Below, in pieces: positions 8,316 through 16,415 of a DNA stretch of 64,000 nt; within the stretch, counting starts at the first letter, position 1, and each line of letters begins with the position of its first letter. A model generated the notes under the pieces. That model saw only the letters and a list, made by a program, of their open reading frames with translations, made no database searches and was not told the origin of the DNA. Origin of the DNA: Telmatospirillum sp. J64-1 (GTDB lineage Bacteria; Pseudomonadota; Alphaproteobacteria; Rhodospirillales; Magnetospirillaceae); contig NZ_SBHN01000025.1 of assembly GCF_006980715.1 (NCBI RefSeq), positions 23,649 through 87,648 of the forward strand. Direction: 5' to 3'. The position numbers and the translations under genes are program-made.

Positions 8316-9305
8316 TCAGCGCCCCACCGCCTGCCGCACTTCAGCAAGCGCCTTCACGGCTTCCTCGCCATGCGAACGGGCCCATTCGTCCCAGTAAGGC
8401 TTCATCCGCCGGACGGCCTTCTCGAGTTCCTCGTCGCTCGGTGTGGTGATGGTCATACGCCCGGCATCGAGCTTCTCGATGATCTCGCGATCCTCGTTCA
8501 GCATCTTTTCCATGTTCCACTGGGCGACTTCCTGGGCGGCCGCGCGGACCTTCTCCTGGTTCTCGGGAGAGAGGCGGTTGAACGCGCTGGCATTGGCGAT
8601 GATGTAGACGTTGTTGTAGTTGAGGCCCAACAGATAGCCGTGGGTCAGCATGTCCTGCCAAAGCTCGGCCCCGACGCTGCCGGTCAGGATCCCGTCCACC
8701 ACGCCGCGGTCAAGCGCCGAGGGGACTTCGGAAGCGCCGATCGAGACCGAGCTGCCGCCGAACCGGCGGACGAATTCACCCTGCTCGGGCGAGGCGACAC
8801 GCAGCCTCATGCCGCTGATGGCGCTGATCGAGGGGATTTCCTTGCGGGCCCAGACATACTGCATCGGATAGGCATAACCGGCGAGCAGCACGATGCCACG
8901 GTCGGCATAGGCCTTCTCGACATAGGGCTGCAGGACTTCGGAGGCCTTGCGGAACTCTTCCTCGGTCTGGATGAGGAAAGGCAGCTTGAGCAGCGCGCCG
9001 ATCGGGACATTGCCCGTGAAGAAGAGATCGTCGCCCATCTGCACCACGTTCTGCGCAACGGCCGAAGTGATGTCGCTGGTCGAAATCTGCAGGGTTCCCG
9101 CCAGATGCAGGCGCACCCTCACCTCATTCTCGGTCTCTTCGGTGATCTTGTCGGCCAGCATCCGGGCGCCGACGCTGGTGGTGAATTGCGGCGCCGATTG
9201 GTGGGTGTAGAAAGACCACCTTTCCGCAGCGCCGGAAACCGCTGACACGGACAGTGCGGCAACAAACGCAGCGCCGCCGACTGCATAACGCAGGCATCGG
9301 AACAT
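8316..9305 (-). CDS. dctP: TRAP transporter periplasmic substrate-binding protein (DctP)
   Basis: The protein has an N-terminal signal peptide beginning MFRCLRYAVGGAAFVAA and ending near VSGAAE. A DctP domain of about 300 residues follows. It contains the characteristic segment ISGMRLRVASPEQ with the arginine that usually binds a substrate carboxylate, and VDGILTGSVGAELWQDM. The start is set at 9305 (329 residues) because GGGAGG lies seven bases before that ATG; two upstream in-frame ATGs sit on or before it. The gene is first in the TRAP-GMC-DMT operon. Two palindromic operators lie just upstream in the intergenic region shared with the divergent FAH gene. Confidence 0.88.
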   Translation of the reverse strand: MFRCLRYAVGGAAFVAALSVSAVSGAAERWSFYTHQSAPQFTTSVGARMLADKITEETENEVRVRLHLAGTLQISTSDITSAVAQNVVQMGDDLFFTGNVPIGALLKLPFLIQTEEEFRKASEVLQPYVEKAYADRGIVLLAGYAYPMQYVWARKEIPSISAISGMRLRVASPEQGEFVRRFGGSSVSIGASEVPSALDRGVVDGILTGSVGAELWQDMLTHGYLLGLNYNNVYIIANASAFNRLSPENQEKVRAAAQEVAQWNMEKMLNEDREIIEKLDAGRMTITTPSDEELEKAVRRMKPYWDEWARSHGEEAVKALAEVRQAVGR

Positions 9306-9380
9306 AACCATTCCTCCCAAGCCGTCATTCGCTCGATTTTCGAGCCGTCTCTGTTTTTGTCATCAAGGACATGGCGGACT

Positions 9381-9441
9381 ATCATGCACGATCCACGATG
9401 TTGTCAAACAGAATCGTGCATGATATAGGGTATTGCATGAT
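9381..9441. promoter_or_regulatory. Two palindromic operator candidates plus a half-site in the divergent TRAP/FAH promoter
   Basis: ATCATGCACGAT (9381-9392) and ATCGTGCATGAT (9413-9424) are exact reverse complements of each other. Each differs by one base from the perfect palindrome at 3250. Their centres are 32 bases apart, about three helical turns, which would allow cooperative binding on one DNA face. A further half-site, ATTGCATGAT, is at 9432-9441. Placement suits control of both the dctP operon and the FAH gene. Confidence 0.75.
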
Positions 9442-9513
9442 GTCACGAAGGCACGAAAGTCCGGATTTCCTTGGCTTTCCGGGGAATCAGAGACAGCGAT
9501 TGAGGAGGCGAAA

Positions 9514-10353
9514 ATGAGGCTGCTGCGATTTGGAACACCTGGCGCAGAGGCTCCCGGCATCCTGGATATGTCGAACCGGATCCGCGACCTGTCCTCCGTC
9601 ATCCCCGACCTGAATGGGGAGGCGCTGTCCGAGGCCTCGCTGTCGAGAATCCGCGCGATCGACCCGGAGACCCTGCCCCTCGCCTCGCCGGATGTGCGCA
9701 TCGGGCCGTGCGTGGCCGGGATATCCAAAATCATCGGCGTGGGCATGAACTATTCCGACCATGCCGAGGAAATAAACGCCCCCCTGCCCAAGCACCCCAT
9801 TCTGTTCTCGAAGCCGCCGAGTTCCATCTGCGGCCCGTATGACGACATATTGCGCCCCAAAGGTTCAGAAAAGCTTGACTGGGAAGTTGAGCTTGCGGTT
9901 GTAATTGGCAGGACCGCTGCGAACGTGACACGAGAAGCGAGCATGGATCATGTGGCGGGCTTCTGCCTCTTCAACGACATCACGGAACGGGGATGGATCG
10001 AGGCCTCGGGCCAGATGATCAACGGCAAAAGCGCCGACACCTTCTCGCCCCTCGGGCCATGGCTCGTCACCCCCGACGAAATTCCGGACGTGAAGAATCT
10101 GGAACTTTTCCTGGAGGTTAACGGGGAAAGAAGGCAGCGGGGCAACACGCGGACGATGATCTTTGATATTCCGACGCTGATCAGCCATATCAGCGGCCTG
10201 ATGACCCTTCAGCCGGGAGACGTCATCACGACCGGCACGCCTCCGGGCGTCGGTATGAGGATGAACCCGCCCTGTTACCTGCAGCCCGGCGACAAGATGC
10301 GCCTCGGCATCGCGGGCCTAGGGGAACAATCCCAGGCTGTATGCCAGCGGTAA
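9514..10353 (+). CDS. Fumarylacetoacetate hydrolase (FAH) family protein
   Basis: The 279-residue protein has the FAH C-terminal fold. IIGVGMNYSDHAEE begins the catalytic domain, WEVELAVVIG supplies metal-binding Glu residues, and GFCLFNDITERG, NGKSADTFSPLGPW and the TTGTPPGVGM motif follow. Family members hydrolyse or decarboxylate 2,4-dioxo acids, and some are acylpyruvases in non-phosphorylated deoxy-sugar-acid pathways. That fits the KdgD-like dehydratase and dehydrogenases nearby. The start is the ATG at 9514 with GAGGAGG six bases before it; the frame is open further upstream from a TTG at 9433. It diverges from the TRAP operon across the shared operators. Confidence 0.88.
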   Translation: MRLLRFGTPGAEAPGILDMSNRIRDLSSVIPDLNGEALSEASLSRIRAIDPETLPLASPDVRIGPCVAGISKIIGVGMNYSDHAEEINAPLPKHPILFSKPPSSICGPYDDILRPKGSEKLDWEVELAVVIGRTAANVTREASMDHVAGFCLFNDITERGWIEASGQMINGKSADTFSPLGPWLVTPDEIPDVKNLELFLEVNGERRQRGNTRTMIFDIPTLISHISGLMTLQPGDVITTGTPPGVGMRMNPPCYLQPGDKMRLGIAGLGEQSQAVCQR

Positions 10354-10359
10354 CGGAGG

Positions 10360-10388
10360 GGCTGGCCCCTGTTTTTCCGGGACCAGCC
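10360..10388 (+). terminator. Weak hairpin after the FAH gene
   Basis: GGCTGGcCCC pairs with GGGaCCAGCC across a T-rich loop; a CT-rich tract with CCCCTTTTCTT follows about 10 bases later. It is placed right after the FAH stop codon. It is a plausible but not strong intrinsic terminator. Confidence 0.45.
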
Positions 10389-10494
10389 GCACTCCCTCCC
10401 CTTTTCTTGAGATGAACGAATAACCTTTTTTCTAGTACGCCCTTAATATTGACTCTCTACAGCCGAGAATATCTTTCACGGGACATCCTGCTTC

Positions 10495-11298
10495 ATGACT
10501 GGAGGGCATATGCGCAAACCAACCGCGCGGTCACAAGCCGCGGAGGTTCAACCAAGAACCGGCAGCCGGTCCACCGGCGGTTCCGTGAGAGGATTGGTCA
10601 AGACCACGCTGACAGAGCGGACCTATGAAGCCCTGAAAGAGCGTATCCTGGACCAGCGCCTCGCAGCGGGCGCCCGGCTGAACATCGATGCCCTGTCCCG
10701 GGAATTGAACGTCAGTTCCTCGCCAATCCGCGAGGCCCTGGTGCGGCTGGAAACAGAGCGACTCGTCATCTCCGAGCTTTACGCAGGCTATTCGGTGGCC
10801 CCGCAGCCGACGACCGAATATCTGCACGATCTGCTGGATTTCCGCATCCAGATCGAAGGCTATTGCGCCCGCATCGGAGCCCAGGCCAAGCGGAAATCCA
10901 CGATCAACGAGCTTCGCCGCGCCCTTGAAAAAATGGGGCAGAGCCCGAAGATCGGCACGAAATACAAGGAGTATCAGAAACTTGTCCATGCCGACGGCAA
11001 GTTCCACGAGATCATCGTGAACAGCGCGAACAATCAGGTCTGCTCGGATATATACGCCTCTCTCAATCCGATCATGCTGCAGTCGAGGCTGTACCACGAC
11101 ACCGAAAGCAACGAGGCGCGCCTGAAGGCGGTCCTCGACGAACACCGCCGTATCCTGGCCGCCTTCGAGAATGGCGACGGCGCCGAAGCCGAAGCCGCCG
11201 TCCGCGCCCATCTCGAAGGGGGACGGAAACGTCTGCTTGATGGCGGAACGAAGAAGACCGCCGCTCCCGCCCTCCGCAAGGTGAGCGCGGGAAGCTGA
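10495..11298 (+). CDS. GntR-family transcriptional regulator, FCD (FadR-like) subgroup
   Basis: The 267-residue protein has a basic, low-complexity N-terminus of about 35 residues. A GntR winged helix follows (YEALKERILDQRLAAGARLN, then LSRELNVSSSPIREALVRLE). The C-terminal helical FCD domain includes DLLDFRIQIEGYCARIG and FHEIIVNSANN, with His and Asp/Asn positions that usually bind a metal and an organic-acid effector. The likely operators are the ATCGTGCACGAT palindromes at 3250, 9381 and 9413. The ATG at 10510, three bases after GGAGGG, is an alternative start. Effector identity is unknown; a sugar-acid intermediate is likely. Confidence 0.88.
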   Translation: MTGGHMRKPTARSQAAEVQPRTGSRSTGGSVRGLVKTTLTERTYEALKERILDQRLAAGARLNIDALSRELNVSSSPIREALVRLETERLVISELYAGYSVAPQPTTEYLHDLLDFRIQIEGYCARIGAQAKRKSTINELRRALEKMGQSPKIGTKYKEYQKLVHADGKFHEIIVNSANNQVCSDIYASLNPIMLQSRLYHDTESNEARLKAVLDEHRRILAAFENGDGAEAEAAVRAHLEGGRKRLLDGGTKKTAAPALRKVSAGS

Positions 11299-11537
11299 TC
11301 GCCTCGTGACGCCCGTACCGAACGAAGGCCTCCGGGACTGGGGCCTGCGTTCCGGGCCCCGTCCCGGCCGACGGGGATAAGAAAAAGCTGTCACGCAAGG
11401 TTATCTTTCATTTCTTCATTTTCACCCCGATTACTTTTGACTTCAGCCCCTAAGAGAACGGCAAGGGCTTCCGAGGCCGCAGCAGTCCTCGGCCAGATAT
11501 TCCGGCCCGCAGAAAAACGACCTAGAAGGAGGATGCT
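11299..11537. other. Intergenic region with a strong hairpin (11332-11367)
   Basis: CCGGGAC-T-GGGGCC pairs with GGCCCC-GTCCCGG around a short loop with one bulge. No T-run follows, so it is not a textbook terminator, though it follows the GntR stop by 30 bases. The rest is AT-richer sequence (11400-11450) that probably carries the promoter of the next gene. No ATCGTGCACGAT-type palindrome is seen here. Confidence 0.5.
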
Positions 11538-13118
11538 ATGCCCATCACAGGCAACATGATCATCGGCGCCGATTCCGTCCGCGGTGGCGAGAGCGAGATT
11601 TACGCCGTCAACCCGGCCAGCGGCGAGCGCCTGGAGCCTGCCTTCGGCGGCGGCGGCGCGGCCGAGGTGGAACGGGCCTGCGCGCTGGCGGAAGAGGCCT
11701 TCGATGCCTTCCGCGAAACCGGCCTTGAAGCGCGGGCGGCCTTCCTGGAGGCCATCGCCGCTCAGATCCTCGATCTCGGTGATGAGCTGATCGAGCGGGC
11801 GATGGCCGAGACCGGCCTGCCGCGCGCCCGGCTGGAAGGCGAGCGCGGCCGCACCGTGGGCCAGCTCCGCCTCTTCGCCAAGGTCGTGCGCGAGGGCAGC
11901 TGGCTCGATGCCCGCATCGACCCCGCCTTGCCCGACCGCCAGCCGCTGCCGCGCCCGGATCTGCGTCAGCGCCATATCGCGCTCGGCCCGGTCGCAGTGT
12001 TCGGCGCCAGCAACTTCCCGCTGGCCTTCTCGGTCGGCGGCGGCGACACCGCCTCGGCCCTGGCCGCCGGCTGCCCGGTGGTGGTCAAGGCCCATTCCGC
12101 CCATCCCGGCACCTCGGAACTGGTCGGCCGCGCCATCCAGGCCGCCGTCACCGCCTGCGGCCTGCCCGAAGGCGTCTTCTCGATGCTGTTCGGCTCGGGC
12201 AGCCAGATCGGCACGGCCTTGGTCGCCGATCCGCGCATCAAGGCCGTCGGCTTCACCGGCTCGCGCCGGGGCGGCACAGCACTGATGGAAGTGGCGGCCG
12301 CGCGCCCCGAGCCCATCCCGGTCTATGCCGAGATGAGCAGCATCAATCCGGTCTTCCTGATGCCTGCCGCCCTGGCTGCGCGGGCCGATGCCCTGGGCAA
12401 GGGCTTCGTCGCCTCGCTGACCATGGGGGGGGGGCAGTTCTGCACCAATCCCGGCATCCTGCTGGCGGTCGACGGCCCCGATCTGGAAACCTTCCTGGCC
12501 TCTGCCGTCGAAGCCCTGGGCGGTGCCGCCCCGGCGACCATGCTGACGCCGGGCATCCATGCCGCCTTTGACGAGGGCGTCGCCGCCCTGGCGGGCAACA
12601 AGGCGGTGCAGACCCTGGCGCGCGGCCAGTCCTGCACCGGCCCCAACCAATGCCAGTCGGCGCTGTTCGCCACCACGGCAGAAGCCTTCCTGGCCGATCC
12701 GTCCTTGCAGGAAGAAGTCTTCGGCTCGGCCTCGCTGCTGATCCGCTGCCCCGACCTCGCTACCATGGCCGTCATCGCCGGGAAGCTGGAAGGCCAGCTG
12801 ACCGCGACTCTGCAGATGGACGGCGCCGATATCGAGGCCGTGCGCGGCCTGATCCCGGTGCTGGAACGCAAGGCCGGGCGCATCCTCGCCAATGGCTGGC
12901 CCACCGGCGTCGAGGTCTGCGAGGCGATGGTCCATGGCGGTCCCTTCCCCGCCACCTCGGACAGCCGCACCACCTCGGTCGGCACGCTTGCCATCCGCCG
13001 CTTCCTGCGCCCGGTCTGCTACCAGGACCTGCCTGCCGAGCTGCTGCCCGAGGCCCTGCGCGACGGCAACCCGCTCGGCCTGTGGCGCCGCCTCGACGGC
13101 GAGTTCGGCCGCAAGTAA
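11538..13118 (+). CDS. 2,5-dioxovalerate (alpha-ketoglutarate semialdehyde) dehydrogenase, NADP+-type ALDH
   Basis: The 526-residue aldehyde dehydrogenase belongs to the YcbD/KGSADH-III branch. It shows [20 protein letters not shown], the lysine in [23 protein letters not shown] for the cofactor, the general-base Glu in [12 protein letters not shown] and the catalytic Cys in [10 protein letters not shown]. It oxidises 2,5-dioxopentanoate to 2-oxoglutarate, the step after KdgD. That makes it the logical last enzyme of the upstream cluster. However, it has much higher third-position GC than those genes and no shared operator, so it may be a resident gene beside an acquired cluster. An AGGAGG site precedes the ATG. 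Confidence 0.88.
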   Translation: MPITGNMIIGADSVRGGESEIYAVNPASGERLEPAFGGGGAAEVERACALAEEAFDAFRETGLEARAAFLEAIAAQILDLGDELIERAMAETGLPRARLEGERGRTVGQLRLFAKVVREGSWLDARIDPALPDRQPLPRPDLRQRHIALGPVAVFGASNFPLAFSVGGGDTASALAAGCPVVVKAHSAHPGTSELVGRAIQAAVTACGLPEGVFSMLFGSGSQIGTALVADPRIKAVGFTGSRRGGTALMEVAAARPEPIPVYAEMSSINPVFLMPAALAARADALGKGFVASLTMGGGQFCTNPGILLAVDGPDLETFLASAVEALGGAAPATMLTPGIHAAFDEGVAALAGNKAVQTLARGQSCTGPNQCQSALFATTAEAFLADPSLQEEVFGSASLLIRCPDLATMAVIAGKLEGQLTATLQMDGADIEAVRGLIPVLERKAGRILANGWPTGVEVCEAMVHGGPFPATSDSRTTSVGTLAIRRFLRPVCYQDLPAELLPEALRDGNPLGLWRRLDGEFGRK

Positions 13119-13138
13119 GGAAAGCCTTGCTGAAACGG

Positions 13139-13173
13139 AAAGCCCCCCGCCAGAAGCGGGGGGCTTTTTTTCT
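13139..13173 (+). terminator. Rho-independent terminator
   Basis: AGCCCCCCGC and GCGGGGGGCT form a perfect 10-base stem with a five-base loop, followed by TTTTTTT. It lies 21 bases after the dehydrogenase stop and before the convergent ackA gene. On the minus strand it could also serve ackA. Confidence 0.93.
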
Positions 13174-13198
13174 GCATGAAAAGACGGTGCGCAGCCTC

Positions 13199-14416
13199 TC
13201 AGGCGGCGACCCGGGTGGCTTCGGCCAGGGTCTTGCGGGTATGGGTGGCGATCATCAATTCCTCGTCGGTGGGAATGACCCAGACCGAGACGGGGCTGTC
13301 GGGCGTGCTGATACGGGGGCCGTGGGCTTCGTTGGCCTCGGCATCGAAATCGATGCCCAGCCACGCGGCTTGTTCGCAGACCAGCGCCCGGATCTCGCGG
13401 GAATTCTGGCCGATCCCCGCCGTGAAGACCAAGGCGTCCAGCCCCCCGACGGCGGCAGTGAGCGACCCCAATTCGCGGCAGATGCGATAGACGAACAAGT
13501 CCACCGCTTCGCGGGCGCGCGGGTCGTCGCTAGCCATCAGCACGCGCATGTCGTTGCTGACCCCCGACACGCCGAGCAGCCCCGACTTCTTGTAGAGCAT
13601 CGACTCGATGTCCTTGACGCTCATGCCCTTCTGTTCGAGCAGGTAGAACACCACGCCGACATCGAGGGAACCGCTGCGGGTGCCCATGGGCAGGCCTTCC
13701 AGCGCGGTGAAGCCCATGGTGCTGGCATGGCTGCGCCCGCCTTTCAGGGCGCACATGCTGGCGCCGGAGCCGAGATGGGCGACCACCACCCTGCCCTCCG
13801 CCGCCCGGGCATCGTACTGGTGCAAGGCCCCGGCGATATATTCGTAGGACAGGCCGTGGAAACCGTAGCGGCGCACCCCTTCCTCGGTCAGTTCGCGCGG
13901 CAGGGCGAAGGTCTGGGCGACCGCCGGATTGCTGCGGTGGAAGGCGGTGTCGAAACAGGCCACCTGCGGCAGGTCGGGATGGATCTTGGCCAGGGCGCAG
14001 ATCGGCGACAGGTTGTAGGACTGGTGCAGCGGCGCCAGAGGCACCAGCTTTTCCAACTGCTCCAGCACCTCCGGCGTGACCAGCGTCGGCTTGGTGAAAT
14101 CGGTCCCGCCATGGACCACGCGATGGCCCGCGGCCACCAGTTCGGCGCCGTCCAGATGGTCCTCCACCCAGTCGAGCAGATAGCGCAGCAGAACCTCGTG
14201 GCTGGTCTTGGGATCGTCCCAGCGGTGATCGGCGGTCCTGACGCCATCGGGCCCGGCGGCGACGAAACGCGGCGCCACATACATGCCCTCGACCTGCCCC
14301 TTGCTGGCCAGGCGCAATTGCCCGCCCGCCGCGCTCAGCCCATCCTTGCCGGTCAGGTAGAGCGAGAATTTGATGCTGGACGAACCGGCATTGATGACCA
14401 GAATTCCCTTGGACAT
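13199..14416 (-). CDS. ackA: Acetate kinase
   Basis: This 405-residue ASKHA-fold kinase begins GILVINAGSSSIKFSLY, the acetokinase N-terminal signature. It also shows HRVVHGGTDF, VACFDTAFH, RRYGFHGLSYEYI, VAHLGSGASMCAL and FTAGIGQNS. It interconverts acetyl phosphate plus ADP with acetate plus ATP. The frame is open about 40 residues upstream, but the ATG at 14416 with GGGGGAAGG before it matches the family start. The gene follows the MaoC-Pta fusion by 22 bases in the same operon, forming a Pta-Ack pair. Confidence 0.95.
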   Translation of the reverse strand: MSKGILVINAGSSSIKFSLYLTGKDGLSAAGGQLRLASKGQVEGMYVAPRFVAAGPDGVRTADHRWDDPKTSHEVLLRYLLDWVEDHLDGAELVAAGHRVVHGGTDFTKPTLVTPEVLEQLEKLVPLAPLHQSYNLSPICALAKIHPDLPQVACFDTAFHRSNPAVAQTFALPRELTEEGVRRYGFHGLSYEYIAGALHQYDARAAEGRVVVAHLGSGASMCALKGGRSHASTMGFTALEGLPMGTRSGSLDVGVVFYLLEQKGMSVKDIESMLYKKSGLLGVSGVSNDMRVLMASDDPRAREAVDLFVYRICRELGSLTAAVGGLDALVFTAGIGQNSREIRALVCEQAAWLGIDFDAEANEAHGPRISTPDSPVSVWVIPTDEELMIATHTRKTLAEATRVAA

Positions 14417-14438
14417 ACCTTCCCCCTTACTGGTCCCT

Positions 14439-15848
14439 TCACTGGGCGGCGACGGCGACGCCGGTCTTGCGGCGGCTGGCGGCATAGAGTGCCCCCACGG
14501 CGCAGGAGGCCAAGCGGGCCTTGGCGCTGTCGGCACGGCTGGTCAGGATGATCGGCACGCGCGCACCCAGCACGATACCGGCGGCATCGGCATCGGCCAG
14601 ATAGGCAAGCTGCTTGGCCAGCATGTTGCCCGCTTCCAGGTCGGGCACCAGCAGCACGTCGGCCTTGCCGGCGACGGGCGAAACGATCTTCTTGATGCGC
14701 GCGGCCTCTTCCGAGACGGCATTGTCGAAGGCCAGCGGGCCATCCAGGATGCCGCCGGTGATCTGGCCGCGATCGGCCATCTTGCACAGGGCCGCCGCTT
14801 CCAAGGTCGAGGCGATCTTGGGATAGACGGTCTCGACCGCCGAGAGGATGGCGACGCGCGGCTGGGGAATGTCCAGCACATGGGCCAGGTCGATGGCGTT
14901 CTGGCAGATGTCGCGCTTGTCTTCCAGGGTCGGATAGATGTTGATCGCGGCATCCGAGATCAGCAGAAGGCGCGGATAGCTGGGCACGTCCATGACGAAG
15001 ACATGGCTGATGCGCCGGCCGGTGCGCAACCCGACATCACGCCGCGCCACCTCGTGCATCATCTCGTCGGTATGCAGGCTGCCCTTCATCAGGGCCTCGG
15101 CCTCGCCGCAACGGCACATCGCCACCGACTTCTCTGCCGATTCATGACTATGGGCGGTATCGACGATGCGATAGGTGGAGATGTCGGCGCAATGCTCGCG
15201 CGCCACCGCCTGGATCTTGTCCTTGGGGCCGATCAGGATGGGGCGGATGATGCCCTGCCGCGCGGCCTCCACCGCCCCCATCAGCGAGACCTCGTCGCAG
15301 GGATGGCAGACGGCGGTGACCACCGGCTCCAGCGTCTTGCAGCGCTCGATCAGGTTCTCGAAGACATGATGGCCGCGGGTGAACTTGATTTCCGACAGGC
15401 GTACCGGCGGGCGCACGATCTTTTCGGTCGGCGCGCGGACCACGGCCTGGCCGTCGATCACCTTCTCGCCGCGCTGGTTCACCACCAGGCAATCGAAGAT
15501 GACGGAATGATCGGCGGCGACCTTCTCCTTGACCGTCACCGTGACGGTCAGGGTGTCGCCCAGTTCGATGAGGGAATGGAAATTGAGGTCCTGATGGCGA
15601 TAGACGGTACCGGCCCCGGGCAGTTCGTTGCCCAGCACGCCCGAGATCAGCGAGGCCCCCCACAGGGAATGACCGACGACCTTCGACTGCTGCACCGCCT
15701 CGGCTTCCTCATCGGCGAAATGGGTGGGATTCAGGTCCCCCGAAGCCGCGCCGAACAGCTGGATGTCCTGCAGGGTCAGCGTCTTGGACGAAGAGGCGCT
15801 CTGGCCCACGGAAATCTCGTCGAAAGTCTTGTTTTCGATCATCAGCAT
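14439..15848 (-). CDS. pta: Bifunctional enoyl-CoA hydratase (MaoC)/phosphate acetyltransferase
   Basis: This 469-residue fusion has an N-terminal MaoC hot-dog domain (about 10-140; FGAASGDLNPTHFADEEA contains the hydratase Asp/His pair). The C-terminal phosphotransacetylase domain spans about 160-460 (PILIGPKDKIQ, FVMDVPSYPRLLLISDAAIN, GGILDGPLAFDNA, VLLVPDLEAGNML). The Pta part makes acetyl phosphate, or a related acyl phosphate, from acyl-CoA. The MaoC part may hydrate enoyl-CoA or broaden substrate range. This fusion architecture is known in proteobacteria. The operon with ackA diverges from the Pat acetyltransferase across a 567-base promoter region. Confidence 0.9.
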   Translation of the reverse strand: MLMIENKTFDEISVGQSASSSKTLTLQDIQLFGAASGDLNPTHFADEEAEAVQQSKVVGHSLWGASLISGVLGNELPGAGTVYRHQDLNFHSLIELGDTLTVTVTVKEKVAADHSVIFDCLVVNQRGEKVIDGQAVVRAPTEKIVRPPVRLSEIKFTRGHHVFENLIERCKTLEPVVTAVCHPCDEVSLMGAVEAARQGIIRPILIGPKDKIQAVAREHCADISTYRIVDTAHSHESAEKSVAMCRCGEAEALMKGSLHTDEMMHEVARRDVGLRTGRRISHVFVMDVPSYPRLLLISDAAINIYPTLEDKRDICQNAIDLAHVLDIPQPRVAILSAVETVYPKIASTLEAAALCKMADRGQITGGILDGPLAFDNAVSEEAARIKKIVSPVAGKADVLLVPDLEAGNMLAKQLAYLADADAAGIVLGARVPIILTSRADSAKARLASCAVGALYAASRRKTGVAVAAQ

Positions 15849-16415
15849 TCGCTACCCCACGCTTGACGGACCCGGCGAAGACCGGCTCCACACTTGGCAT
15901 CGCTTCTTGGCCGAAAGGCCGGTTGCGCGGCATCCTGGCGGCCGCGAGTTCCCTGTTTTCCCTCGCCTCTCCGGCAGGACGGCCATAGCTGCAATATTCT
16001 TGAGGATAATCGAAGGCGTGAGTTTTGTGCAACGCACACTAAGTTACAGAACGATAAAAAACTTCCAATTTTTGAGTAAATATCATACGAGGGAAGTAAG
16101 ACTTACGTCCCTTTTTCCCCGCCCTCGCGCCGGCATAATCCTTTCCTGCCCTTATTTTAAGCTTTGCTCACGCTGCTCTCCGGCAATGCACGAATCCTCC
16201 TTTTGCCCTGACCATTTGGCTCAAAGTGGTGCCACTTTCCACATAGTCCAAGGGGCGTCCGTCGCTTCCCGGGCCCCTCTCCCTGCAAGAAAGAACAGTG
16301 GCAACATAGTTTTTGTTGCACTGCACAAATTTCTTCCTATCCTGACACGGTGGGTGAGGAAAGATGGTTCCTCGGGGGCGTCCATGGCGGATGCCGACCC
16401 GGCAAGCGAGGCCCC
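15849..16415. promoter_or_regulatory. Divergent promoter region between pta-ackA and the Pat-type gene
   Basis: No gene is evident in these 567 bases. An AT-rich core (about 16040-16110) is the likely promoter zone. Two related sequences lie towards the two ends: a TGTGC-AAC-GCACA palindrome at 16026-16038, and TTTGTTGCACTGCACAAAT at 16312-16330. The reverse complement of the first and the second share TGCNNTGCACAAA, so a common regulator at both promoters is possible. Confidence 0.55.

Noticed and set aside
11332..11367. Strong hairpin after the first gntR as an intrinsic terminator
   Set aside because: No T-run follows on the plus strand, so it was listed only as a hairpin.
11391..13364. 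657-codon minus-strand frame over the semialdehyde dehydrogenase
   Set aside because: Low-complexity Gly/Ala/Arg/Gln product with no motif, antisense to a gene with complete ALDH active-site motifs.
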